64,000 nt of DNA from Diaphorobacter ruginosibacter (lineage in GTDB: Bacteria > Pseudomonadota > Gammaproteobacteria > Burkholderiales > Burkholderiaceae_C): the NCBI RefSeq assembly GCF_014395975.1, contig NZ_CP060714.1:1116001-1180000 (forward strand), in the 5' to 3' direction. Each line of letters starts with the position of its first letter. The first letter of the stretch is position 1. Under the pieces are notes generated by a model. It did no database searches and was not told where the DNA came from. It worked only from the letters and a program-made list of their open reading frames with translations. The position numbers and the translations under genes were made by a program. Below are positions 50,307 through 59,496 of the stretch, one piece after another.

Positions 50307-51494
50307 TCAGCTCTGGGATGCGAGCCGCGCCGGCGCATCCAGGTTGGCCACGACTTCGCCGAAAGGTCCTGTCACATGGCTGCCGCTCAGGCGCTCGCGC
50401 AGCTGCAGCGGCAGCAGCGGGAATACCAGCTCGGCGAAGCGGTAAGCCTCCTCCAGGTGCGGATAGCCCGACAGGATGAAGGTCTCGATGCCGAGGTCGG
50501 CATACTCCTGGATGCGCGCGGCCACGGTTTGCGGACTGCCCACGAGGGCCGTGCCCGCACCGCCGCGCACGAGGCCGATGCCGGCCCACAGGTTCGGACT
50601 GATCTCCAGCGCCGCGCGCGAGCGGCTCGATGCTCCACCCTTGGCGCGCGCATCGGCATGCAGGGCCGCCATGCGTTGCTGGCCCACGGAGTCCATCTTC
50701 GCGAACGCGGCCTGGGCGCGGTCCACCGTGGCGTCGTCAAGCCGGCTGATCAGCGCATCGGCGGCCTGCCAGGCGGCTTCCTCGGTCTCTCGCACGATCA
50801 CATGCAGGCGGATGCCGTATTGCAGCTTGCGCCCCCGGGCGGCCGCGCGGGCGCGTACCTCCTCGATCTTGGCCGCGACATCGGCGGGCGGTTCGCCCCA
50901 TGTCAGATAGGCCTCGACCTGTTCCGCGGCCAGGTCCTGCGCGGCTGGCGACGAACCGCCGAACCAGACGGGAGGATGGGGCTTCTGCACTGGCGGAAAA
51001 AGCAGCCGCGCGCCCTTGACGCTCAGATGCCTTCCCTCGAAGTCGTAGCTGTCCGTGCCGTGGCTGCGCGCGAGGATCTCGCGCCAGATGCGGATGAACT
51101 CGGCCGACTGCTCATAGCGCTCTGCGTGATCCTGGAACACGCCATCGCCTTCGAGCTCGCCGCGATCGCCACCCGTCACCAGGTTCACGAGCAGGCGGCC
51201 GCCCGAGAGACGGTCGAAGGTGGCTGCCATGCGCGCGGCCAGTGCCGGCTGGTGCAGGCCGGGCCGCACGGCCACGAGGAACTTCAGGCGCCGGGTGGCA
51301 CCGAGCAGGCTGGAGGCGATGACCCAGGGATCCTCGCAGGACCGGCCGGTAGGGATCAGCACCCCCTCGTAGCCGAGGCGGTCCGCCGCACCAGCCACCT
51401 GCTGCAGATAGGACAGGTCCACCTGCCGCGCACCTTCTCCGGTGCCCAGGTAGCGGCTGTCGCCATGGGTGGGGAGGAACCAGAAGACTTTCAT
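50307..51494 (-). CDS. ssuD: FMNH2-dependent alkanesulfonate monooxygenase
   Basis: SsuD cleaves alkanesulfonates to aldehyde and sulfite using reduced flavin from a separate reductase (SsuE, not seen in this window). The ATG at 51494 gives 395 residues beginning MKVFWFLPTHGDSRYLG, the family start. RPGLHQPALAARMAATFDRL, VNLVTGGDRGELEGDGVF and the EEAYRFAELVFPLLP end segment fit. It lies between the two-receptor genes and ssuC. Confidence 0.93.
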   Translation of the reverse strand: MKVFWFLPTHGDSRYLGTGEGARQVDLSYLQQVAGAADRLGYEGVLIPTGRSCEDPWVIASSLLGATRRLKFLVAVRPGLHQPALAARMAATFDRLSGGRLLVNLVTGGDRGELEGDGVFQDHAERYEQSAEFIRIWREILARSHGTDSYDFEGRHLSVKGARLLFPPVQKPHPPVWFGGSSPAAQDLAAEQVEAYLTWGEPPADVAAKIEEVRARAAARGRKLQYGIRLHVIVRETEEAAWQAADALISRLDDATVDRAQAAFAKMDSVGQQRMAALHADARAKGGASSRSRAALEISPNLWAGIGLVRGGAGTALVGSPQTVAARIQEYADLGIETFILSGYPHLEEAYRFAELVFPLLPLQLRERLSGSHVTGPFGEVVANLDAPARLASQS

Positions 51495-51501
51495 GGGCGT
51501 A

Positions 51502-52479
51502 TCAGGCGTTGAGGTTGGGGGCTGCGGCATCCAGAACCTGGATCGGCTTGGGGATGAGCTTGAGCGAGAAGAAGGTGTCGGCGATCTGCTGCTGTTCTGC
51601 CAGGATCGCGCGCGTGATCGGCGTGATGCCGAAGCGGTTGCGGCTGACCGCCAGATCCAGCACCGGCTTGGGCAGGCCCAGCACCGCTGCGAGTTCGCCG
51701 GCGTAGGTGCTCCGGTTGGCTTCGGCCCAGCGCTCCAGCGCGTTGATCTCTTCGATCACGGCCGCCAGCACGTCAGCGTTCCGGCCCGCATAGTCCAGCG
51801 ATGAGAAGTAGTAGGCGCGGTTGCCGACCACGCCCTCGGCATTGGCCAGAATGCGCGCGCCCAGGCTCTTCTCGGCCGCCGCCAGGAACGGATCCCAGAT
51901 CACCCAGGCGTCGATCGAACCCTTCTCGAAGGCGGCGCGGGCGTCGGCCGGGGGCAGGTAGACCAGGTTCAGGTCCTTGAACGCGAGGCCATGCTTTTCG
52001 AACAGCTTGACGATGAAGTAGTGGACATTGCTGCCCTTGTTGAGCGCGATCTTCTTGCCCTTGAGATCCGCCACCGTCTTGATGGCCGACTGCGCGGGCA
52101 CCAGCACGGCCTCCGAGGCCGGACGATGTCCGGTGGCGGCCACATAGGCCAGTGGCGCACCCGACGCCTGGGCGAAGATCGGCGGGGCTTCGCCCACGTC
52201 GCCGAAGTCGATCGAACCGACATTGAGCGCTTCAAGCTGCACGGGGCCGGCGGTGAACTCTGTCCACTTGATGCTCACGCCCAGTGGCGCCAGCCGTTTG
52301 TCCAGCGTGCCGCGGCCCTTGAGCACGCTGAGCGCGCCTTTCTGGTAGCCGATGCGCAGCGTGCGTTGCGGGGCCTGCGCGAACGCATCGAAGGCGCTGA
52401 GGGTGCTGATGGCGGGCAGGGCGAGGGCGGCACCACCGGCCTGGATCAGGCGGCGGCGAGGAGAGGAGATACGGGTCAT
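51502..52479 (-). CDS. ssuA: Aliphatic sulfonate-binding protein (copy 2)
   Basis: This is the first intact gene of the operon: a 325-residue receptor with signal peptide (AGGAALALPAISTLSAFDAFA). LRIGYQKGALSVLKGRGTLD, FGDVGEAPPIFAQASGA and GSIDAWVIWDPFLAAAE match SsuA. It ends 7 bases before ssuD. Its sequence differs clearly from copy 1, so the transporter may take a wider range of sulfonates. Confidence 0.9.
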   Translation of the reverse strand: MTRISSPRRRLIQAGGAALALPAISTLSAFDAFAQAPQRTLRIGYQKGALSVLKGRGTLDKRLAPLGVSIKWTEFTAGPVQLEALNVGSIDFGDVGEAPPIFAQASGAPLAYVAATGHRPASEAVLVPAQSAIKTVADLKGKKIALNKGSNVHYFIVKLFEKHGLAFKDLNLVYLPPADARAAFEKGSIDAWVIWDPFLAAAEKSLGARILANAEGVVGNRAYYFSSLDYAGRNADVLAAVIEEINALERWAEANRSTYAGELAAVLGLPKPVLDLAVSRNRFGITPITRAILAEQQQIADTFFSLKLIPKPIQVLDAAAPNLNA

Positions 52480-52506
52480 GTCTGTTTTGAAGGGGGCGTT
52501 GAAAGA

Positions 52507-52767
52507 TCAGTCCAGCGCGAACACCACGGCTTCGCCCACCTGAATCGGCTTGGGAATCCACTTGAGTGCGTGGAAGGCGTCGGCGATGCGCTGCTGGTCT
52601 GCTGCGACTTCGCGGGCGATGGGTTTGACGTTGAACTCATAGCGCTGCAGCGCGAGCTCGACGACGTTCGCGACCGGGGCCGCCCAGAAGCAGCGCAGCA
52701 CGCCCCATCGGGCCTGTGCGCAGGCAGCAATCCGTGCGTTGGAAAGCACAGAAGAAATGGACAACAT
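52507..52767 (-). pseudogene. Leader-like ORF fused to the C-terminus of a third sulfonate-binding protein
   Basis: One 86-codon frame starts with about 30 residues that contain two cysteines (MLSISSVLSN ... AACAQARWGVLRCFW). From about residue 32 it continues as the C-terminal tail of an SsuA-like receptor (AADQQRIADAFHALKWIPKP). The receptor body is missing. The start codon is preceded by GGAGG at ideal distance, but that sequence is in the 3' arm of a hairpin. It lies 27 bases upstream of the first ssuA gene. It may be a regulatory leader that became fused to a receptor remnant by deletion. Confidence 0.65.
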
Positions 52768-52773
52768 GAAAGA

Positions 52774-52794
52774 GCCTCCAGCTACGTTGGAGGC
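52774..52794 (-). promoter_or_regulatory. Hairpin masking a ribosome-binding site ahead of the ssu operon
   Basis: On the minus strand GCCTCCA-ACGTAGC-TGGAGGC forms a seven-base-pair stem. Its 3' arm holds GGAGG, seven bases before the ATG at 52767. Translation of the leader-like ORF would need the hairpin to open. Confidence 0.6.
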
Positions 52795-53103
52795 CTGAGT
52801 GTCCAAAGCTCGGCGGACGAAGAAAACGAATAAATATGCGCTGGCTTATGCGCTTTGCGGTTTTAAGCAGGCACTGCAGCCCGGATGAGCCTTGTTGCGG
52901 GGCTTCGTCCGGGGTGGGTTCGCTATGGCACAATTTGAACGGCAAGCCGCCGCATCCAACTGCGGGCCGGTCGTAGCAGGAGCTCGAAGAACTGTATCGA
53001 TGGACTGCGTCCTGATCTTGTTCGTGGCCTACATCCCCACACCCTTCCATGCAGGAGTACAGCCTCGGCGACATGCGCTCGCACGGGCTGCCGCGATCGC
53101 TCC

Positions 53104-53503
53104 ATGAAGCGCCTGCATGTCCTCTCACTTCTGTTGTGGCTTGGCATCGTCCTCTGTCCGGCCCATGCCGCACCGCCGAGTTACGAGGAACTGCAGGCCC
53201 ATCCGGAGCGTGCATTGCCGATGCAGGCAGCCTGGCAATTGCAGCCGGTGGATGCACAGTCTCAGCGATGGGAAGACATCTTCTCGTTCACGATCGGCAC
53301 GGTTCCGGACCTGATGACCGGTTTGCGCTGGTGTCGCACTGCGACCGGCCAAGGATGTGGATACCGGTCGTTGGGGGTACCAGAACGCGCAGGGCCAATG
53401 GGCGATCGCGCCGCAGTTCCATGAGGCCCGAATGATCGGCCAACTGTCCTGCCACCCGGGCGGCCGCCAGTCCTCCGGGAAAGCGCCCACGACCACGGCA
53501 TAA
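53104..53503 (+). pseudogene. Frameshifted exported WG-repeat-like protein
   Basis: The 5' part encodes a signal peptide (LHVLSLLLWLGIVLCPAHA) and PSYEELQAHPERALPMQAAW. After about 53340 the likely frame changes, and the new frame reads KDVDTGRWGYQNAQGQWAIA, a WG/KWG-type repeat. It then decays into unrelated codons before a TAA at 53501. At least one frameshift and a deletion are needed to explain it. Confidence 0.55.
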
Positions 53504-53509
53504 CCATGG

Positions 53510-53869
53510 CGGAACGGGCGCGATCTCTGCGGTGCGGCGCGGCCAACTGCGTGTGCTGGGCACCACGGCCGACCCCGCGCATCCGCAAACCGTCCAAGGG
53601 GTGCTGTGGCCCACGCTGGCTTCGAGCCCGGCCTTGGCGGGCTATACGGCATATGACCGTTTCAGCCTCTGGGCTCTGCAAACTCGGATGCCGCATCCAA
53701 TCGCCTCCTGCAGGAGGCCGTGGCTCAGGTGCTTGCCAAGCCCGAGGTGCGCAGGTATTTGCAAGACATTCAGGTTGTGGGCGGAGGCGGCTCGCCGGAA
53801 AGCTTGCTGCAGTTGGAGAACGAAGAGCACGAACGCTGGATGCGTGCGCTTGCATCGCCAAAGCATTGA
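53510..53869 (+). pseudogene. C-terminal remnant of a Bug-family (tripartite tricarboxylate) binding protein
   Basis: GTGAISAVRRGQLRVLGTTA, then GYTAYDRFSLWA, followed after a frameshift near 53690 by DAASNRLLQEAVAQVLAKPE and HERWMRALASP, is the end of a Bug-type solute receptor. No start, signal peptide or first domain is present. It sits beside the WG-repeat remnant, so several deletions have occurred here. Confidence 0.6.
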
Positions 53870-54111
53870 CTGCTGCCCCGCATGCAGGCCTGCAGGGGCC
53901 ATGGTGCTTTCGCATGCTTGAAATCCTGGCCCTCGACCCAGGTCGGAAAGCACGGCTGCCGGGCCTTATGGCGCACGCAATGTGCCGACAGCACATTTTC
54001 AAACTGTGCATGCATGGTTAACGTCGATACACGATGTAAGGCGCATCCCTGTCTGGCCCCTGCCTCTCTGGTGGTGGGCGGCGCATTCATCGCACCTATC
54101 GAGGAAGAAAC

Positions 54112-56843
54112 ATGTTCATTACTTCGGTCCGATGGCTTCGTATCGGCCTGACTCTGTTCCTGCTGGCGTGGATCGCACTCGCCCGGCCCGCGCTGGCGGC
54201 TGGAGTGCTTGACGGATTTGACCCCCAAGCCGATGGTACGGTCGTCGCCACGGTCATGCAGCGCGATGGCAAGCTGCTGGTGGGCGGCTACTTTGGCACT
54301 CTGGGCGGAGCGGTGCGCAACAACATCGGTCGTTTGAACGGCGATGGCACGTTGGACACCGGCTTCAACCCGGGCGCGAACAGCACCGTGGCCGGCTTCG
54401 TGGTGCAGCCCGATGGCAAGCGGGTCGTATTTGGCATGTTCAATCAGTTTGCGGGGCAAGCGCGCCAGACCCTTATCCGGCTGAATGCCGACGATTCGCT
54501 GGATAACGGCTTCAACCCCGTTGTGAACAACCAGATCCGTAGCATGGTGCAGCAACCGGACGGCAAGCTGCTGCTGGGGGAACGTTCACCAAAGTGGGCG
54601 GGGTGACACACAACCGGGTCGCCCGCTTGAACAGCGACGGTTCGCTGGACGAAGGCTTCAACGCCAGCATGAACAGCCAGGTTGCCAGCCTCGCGTTGCA
54701 GCCCGATGGCAAGGTGGTGGTGGGGGGCCTGTTCACATCCGTCAACGGCATGCCGAGTGCGCGCATTGCCCGGCTGAATGCCGATGGCTCGCTGGATACC
54801 GACTTCGCCCCGAGTGTCGATAAACCGGTCTACGTCATCGCGCTGCAGCCGGACGGCAAGCTGGTGCTGGGCGGCGACTTCACCCTGGTCAATGGCCAGC
54901 AGCGCAACCATCTTGCCCGGCTGAACGCCGATGGTTCGCTGGACCTCGACTTCGATCCCAACGTCAACGGCAATTCGGATGGCACGGTCTACAGCATCGC
55001 GCTGCAGACCGACGGCCAATTGCTGGTGGGCGGGGCCTTTGGCAGCATCGGCGGCCAGCCACGCAACAACATCGCCCGGCTGACATCCAGCGGTGCTGTG
55101 GATGCCGCGCTGGATCCCAATGCAAACGAGCCGTACAACGCAAGCGTAAAGGTGCACAGCATCGCGCTGCAGGCCGACGGCAAGCTGGTGGTGGGCGGCG
55201 ATTTCACCAGTTTCAGCGGTCAGCCACGTCAGGCCATGGCCCGCGTGAGCCCGCCGGAGGCCGCGTTGCAGCAGCTGGTGGCCGCTGGCAATACCGGACT
55301 GCGCTGGCTGCGTTCGGGCAGCGGGCCCGAGCTGAGCCAGGTGCGTTTTGCGCTGAGCACCACCGGTGCAGATGCGCCAGAGGCCGGCTGGCAAGACCTG
55401 GGACCTGGTGAACGCATTCCGGGTGGCTGGCAGTTGAACGGCCTGGACTTGCCGCGCGACAGCACTGTCTGGGTGCGTGCACAGGGCGTGGCGACGGGCG
55501 GGCAGTACGGTGGCTCCAGCGGCCTGGTGCATTCGGTGCGCCTGCACTATCTCGCCAGCAGCACGCCCACGCCGCCCGACGCGCCCGTGGCCGTCCAGGC
55601 GGTACCGGGCTCGGGCCAGGTCACCCTCAGCTGGACCGCACCTGCCAACGATGGCGGTAGTGCCATCACCGGCTACCGGGTGGAGGTGGCGGGCGATCCC
55701 GGCAAGTTCTGCATGGCCCCGGCCCATGGCACCAGTTGCGTGATCACCGGCCTGACCAATGGCCAGAACTACACATTCAATGTGGTGGCTCGCAACGTCG
55801 TGGGCAACAGCGTGGCCGCCAGCATCTCGGGCGCACCCAGCGCCACCGCGCCGGATGCGCCGGGGAGTGTCCAGGCCCTGGCCGGTGGAGGGCAGGTGAC
55901 CGTCACCTGGATGCCTCCGGTCAACGATGGCGGCAGTGCCATCACCGGTTACCGGGTTGAGGTGGCCGGCGACGCCGGCAAGTTCTGCACAGCGCCAGCC
56001 GATGGCACCAACTGCACGGTCACTGGCCTGACGAATGGCCTGAGCTATACCTTCAACGTGGTGGCTCGCAACGTCGTGGGTGACAGCCCCGTTGCCATTG
56101 CATCGGCCACGCCCACGGGTAGTGCCATGCCGCCGCACCCGCCGCGCCGCGCCCAGACCCTGGCGGGAGACGGGCAGGTCACCATCACCTGGGATGCCCC
56201 GTCCAGCGATGGCGGCAGCGCCATCACCGGCTACCGCGTGGAGGTGGTGGGCGACAGCAGCAAGTTCTGCATCGCCGTGGCCAGCCAGAACCAATGCACG
56301 GTGACGGGCCTGACCAATCAGCAAGTCTATGACTTCAACGTCGTGGCGCGGAACATCGTGGGCGACAGTGCCCCCGCCACCGCCGGGCCGGCGACACCCA
56401 TCGGCAGCATCCTCGCGCCCGGCGGCGATCTGCCCGCCGGAGTGCAAGGCCAGACCTACCTGGCTCGCCTGCCTTTGAGTGGCGGTCTGGCGCAGTACCG
56501 ATTCGCCATCGTCGGTGGGCAACTTCCTGCTGGATTGAATGCGGCGTTGTCGGCGGATGGCCGCTCCATCGAGTTCAGCGGCACGCCGACCCGTGTGGAG
56601 GTCGCCCATTTCACGCTGCACATTGCGGATGCCACCTTCGCGGGACCGTTGTCCGCGCAACGGCTCAAGGCCGACCCGATAGCGCATGACGTGACGGTGG
56701 AAAAGCGCATCACCATCACTGCAGCACCCATCAACGCGGCACCCACGCCGGTGCCCACGCTGGGGGCTTGGGCGCTGATGCTGTTGTCCCTTGCGCTGGC
56801 TGGATTTGCCGCGATGGGTCTCGGCAGCATGCGCAGGGGGTGA
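54112..56843 (+). pseudogene. Large surface protein: delta-60 repeats, three fibronectin III domains, IPTL-CTERM tail; one frameshift
   Basis: The gene starts at 54112 with a signal peptide (IGLTLFLLAWIALARPALA). About seven delta-60 repeats follow (pattern LALQPDGKVVVGG-F, GSLDEGFN). Three fibronectin type III domains lie at about 55570-55840, 55850-56110 and 56130-56400 (DGGSAITGYRVEV in each). Then come an Ig-like domain and the sorting end PTPVPTLGAWALMLLSLALA with a basic tail. At 54576-54580 a G5 run breaks the frame; six Gs would read LLLGGTFTKVGG and restore about 910 residues. Export and surface retention are expected. The function, perhaps adhesion, is inferred. Confidence 0.82.
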
Positions 56844-56938
56844 AGGCCGGCGGTCTGCTGGTCTGGGTCACTGCCAGGCGAGCGACTGGCAGAGCACCAG
56901 CCTTGATCAACCCCTTCCTGTCGTTTGCTACTGCACCG

Positions 56939-58687
56939 TCAGGGGCGCTCAGGGCCGACAGGCGCATGGAGGCTGGCGTTCCCCAGTGCTTCCCGCAACT
57001 GCCGTGTGGAGACGGGCTTGTGCAGCAGCAGCGCCGCCGTGGATTGCGCATCGCGCAGTCGTTGCGGGGAGGTGTCGCCCGTCATGATGATGGCGGGCAC
57101 AGGGCGCTGCAGGTGCTCCCGCAGCGCCTGCAGCGCCTGCTTGCCCGTCTCTCCGTTGCGCAGCCGGAAGTCGGTCACGATCACGTCCGGCGGCTCTGCC
57201 GCGTGCACCCTGGCAATCGCGTCATCAGATGATTCGGCGCAGATGCATGTGCAATCCCAGCTCTCCAGCAGCGACTGCATGCCTTGCCGCACGGCTTCGT
57301 CATCATCGATCACGAGGATGCGCAGGCCGCCTGGAATAGCGCCGATGGCCTGTGTCGCACTGGCTTCGTCCTCCAGCGTGCCTGACCATGCGGGCAACCA
57401 CAGCCGGAAGACCGAGCCATGTCCAAGGCGAGAGCGCACCTCGACCCGGGCCTGCATGGCATGGGCGAGGCGCTGCACGATGGCGAGGCCCAGCCCCAGT
57501 CCCTTGCGGCGGTCGCGTTCGGAATTGCCAAGCTGGTGGAACTCCTTGAAGATGTCCCGCTGATGCTCTGCCGCGATGCCGCAGCCTGTATCCCATACCT
57601 CCAGGGCCAGTGCCCCCGCGCGCTGGCGGCAGGTGACCAGCACGCCTCCCGCATGGGTGTAGCGCAGCGCATTGGAAATGAAGTTGCGCATCACGAGGTC
57701 GACCAACACCTTGTCGGCCAGAGCGGCTGCCGTGGTCTCGCGCGTCCGGTAGATCAGGGACGCGGCATCGGCCTGCACGCCGAACTCCTGCTCCAGCGCG
57801 CCCAGCAGCGGCTGCACGGCGAACGGGGCCGCATGGGGCTGCACCACGCCGGCTTCCAGGCGAGAGTAGTCCAGCAAGGTGTTGAGCATTTCCGACGCCG
57901 CCACCGATGCTGAGCGTGCATGGCCGAACACCGTGGCCTGGCTCGGTGAGATGGCATGTCGCTCCAGTGAATCAAGAAACAGACCCAGCGCATGCAGCGG
58001 CTGGCGCAGGTCATGGCTGGCCGCGGCAAGGAACCTGGACTTGGCAAGGTTGGCCGTTTCGGCGCGGTCCCGCTCGACCTTCAACTGCTCCACCAGGGCC
58101 ATGTTCTCGAAGCGCAGCCGCACGCTGGCAAGCAGGGTGTTGTAGGTGCCCCGGCTGTAGTAGAGGTTGACCGCGAAGAGACACAGCGCGAAGACGCCGT
58201 AGATCGGCGCCAGGCCTTCGCCAACGATGAAATTGCGCAACGCGAAGGGCAGCACCAGCAGGACCTGCGCAATGGCGGCCGCGGGCGGAAACGCCGCGAA
58301 CGAGGCGATGGTGCCGCAGGACAGCCCCGCGATGACGATGCAGATGAAGGCCACCAGCTGGGGCTGCTCGGGCAGGTACAGTGCCCAGCCCATCCATCCC
58401 CACAAGGCGCTGGACACGCTGCTGCCCGCGGTGAAGTACCAGGCCCATGTGCTGCTGTGCGCGCCATCGGGGCGGCGCATTTGAGCAAGGCTGAGCACAA
58501 GGCGAGCCAGCGTCACCAGGAACACCGCGCCCGCCCATGCGAGCAGGGTGGCGTGGGATGCGTAGGGCCAGAGTACGGCAAGCACCGGCACGGGGATCAC
58601 GAAGTTGGCAAGCAACACTGCGCGCGACTGCAGATAGAGCAGAGCCACAAGGGCAGAGCGTTCGGAGGAGGTCAGCGTGGAGGCCAA
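56939..58687 (-). CDS. Hybrid sensor histidine kinase with C-terminal receiver
   Basis: This 582-residue membrane kinase has an N-terminal membrane domain with about six helices (residues about 14-175). A dimerisation domain with phosphoacceptor H225 (AAASHDLRQPLHAL) follows. ATPase motifs are N339 (NFISNALRYT), DTGCGI at about 366-371 and GLGLGLAI at about 396-403. The receiver has acidic residues DDD at 461-463, phosphoacceptor D506 and K557. The likely start is a TTG at 58687 with AGGA upstream, since no ATG gives the full membrane domain. It starts 16 bases after the response-regulator stop. Confidence 0.9.
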   Translation of the reverse strand: MASTLTSSERSALVALLYLQSRAVLLANFVIPVPVLAVLWPYASHATLLAWAGAVFLVTLARLVLSLAQMRRPDGAHSSTWAWYFTAGSSVSSALWGWMGWALYLPEQPQLVAFICIVIAGLSCGTIASFAAFPPAAAIAQVLLVLPFALRNFIVGEGLAPIYGVFALCLFAVNLYYSRGTYNTLLASVRLRFENMALVEQLKVERDRAETANLAKSRFLAAASHDLRQPLHALGLFLDSLERHAISPSQATVFGHARSASVAASEMLNTLLDYSRLEAGVVQPHAAPFAVQPLLGALEQEFGVQADAASLIYRTRETTAAALADKVLVDLVMRNFISNALRYTHAGGVLVTCRQRAGALALEVWDTGCGIAAEHQRDIFKEFHQLGNSERDRRKGLGLGLAIVQRLAHAMQARVEVRSRLGHGSVFRLWLPAWSGTLEDEASATQAIGAIPGGLRILVIDDDEAVRQGMQSLLESWDCTCICAESSDDAIARVHAAEPPDVIVTDFRLRNGETGKQALQALREHLQRPVPAIIMTGDTSPQRLRDAQSTAALLLHKPVSTRQLREALGNASLHAPVGPERP

Positions 58688-58703
58688 GGATCGGGAGTCC
58701 TGT

Positions 58704-59348
58704 CTAGGCGGTGAGCGAGGAGGGCGGCAGATCCACCAGCCCCAGGCCTTGCGCGCGCAGCAGCGCGGTGCTGCGGCTGTTCACGCCCAGTTGGGTGAAG
58801 ATGGCCGTCACATGAACCCGCACGGTGTTTTCGCTGAGCCCCAGGTCGCGCGCGATCAGCTTGTTGGACTTGCCCATGCACAGAAGGCGCAGCACATCGA
58901 TCTGCCGCGCCGTGAGCATCGGCGTGGCGGTGGACGGGATGGCCGCGGCGCTGCCGATCGGGCTGTCCGTGGGAAAACAGGCCACGCCTGACAGCGCGAG
59001 GCTGATGGCGGCCAGGATGTCGTCCCCGCTGGCGGATTTGGGCAGGAAACCGTCCGCGCCCCGCATGCGGGCCTCGCGCATGGCGTCGGGCGCCACGCTG
59101 GCGGAAACCAGCACGATGCGCGCGCGCGGAAAAGCCTTGCGCAACGGAAGAAGCCCGTCCAGGCCGCTCATGCCCGGCATCAGGATGTCCAGCAGCACCA
59201 GGTCCACGTCCATGGGTGCCAGTGCGCAGGCTTCCGTGACGGTGCCCGCTTCGGCAATGCTGCCCACGCCGGGGTGCTCCTGCACGATCAGGCGCAGGCC
59301 GGTGCGAAACAGCGTATGGTCGTCGATCAGCAGCAACAGGGCGGGCAT
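58704..59348 (-). CDS. LuxR-family response regulator
   Basis: This 214-residue NarL/FixJ-type regulator has a receiver domain with D9/D10, phosphoacceptor D54 (LVLLDILMPGMSG) and K104. A C-terminal LuxR helix-turn-helix follows (MLTARQIDVLRLLCMGKSNK, GLSENTVRVHVTAIFTQLG). The ATG at 59348 is preferred over an upstream TTG. It is cotranscribed with the hybrid kinase and is its probable partner. The signal and targets are unknown. Confidence 0.9.
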   Translation of the reverse strand: MPALLLLIDDHTLFRTGLRLIVQEHPGVGSIAEAGTVTEACALAPMDVDLVLLDILMPGMSGLDGLLPLRKAFPRARIVLVSASVAPDAMREARMRGADGFLPKSASGDDILAAISLALSGVACFPTDSPIGSAAAIPSTATPMLTARQIDVLRLLCMGKSNKLIARDLGLSENTVRVHVTAIFTQLGVNSRSTALLRAQGLGLVDLPPSSLTA

Positions 59349-59496
59349 GGGCCAAGTATGAGGCAACTTGAAACGCCCGGGCCTAGTCTATTTGTGCGAT
59401 GGACGAGCGAGGACTTTGGTGTCCATACTGTTCGCCCCAGACATGGGCCACCCGGCTCTGCCCGCGACAACCGTCTGCCGCGAGCCCGGGTTTTTC

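Noticed and set aside
49764..51512. Plus-strand open frame of about 580 codons opposite ssuC and ssuD
   Set aside because: It is antisense to two clear genes, with no start signal or domain.
54230..56400. CRISPR-like regular repeats
   Set aside because: The periodic similarity is coding repetition (delta-60 and fibronectin domains), not short identical repeats with unique spacers; no CRISPR array was found in the window.
54444..56687. Minus-strand open frame of about 750 codons opposite the surface-protein gene
   Set aside because: Its apparent repeats are the antisense image of delta-60 and fibronectin repeats on the plus strand.
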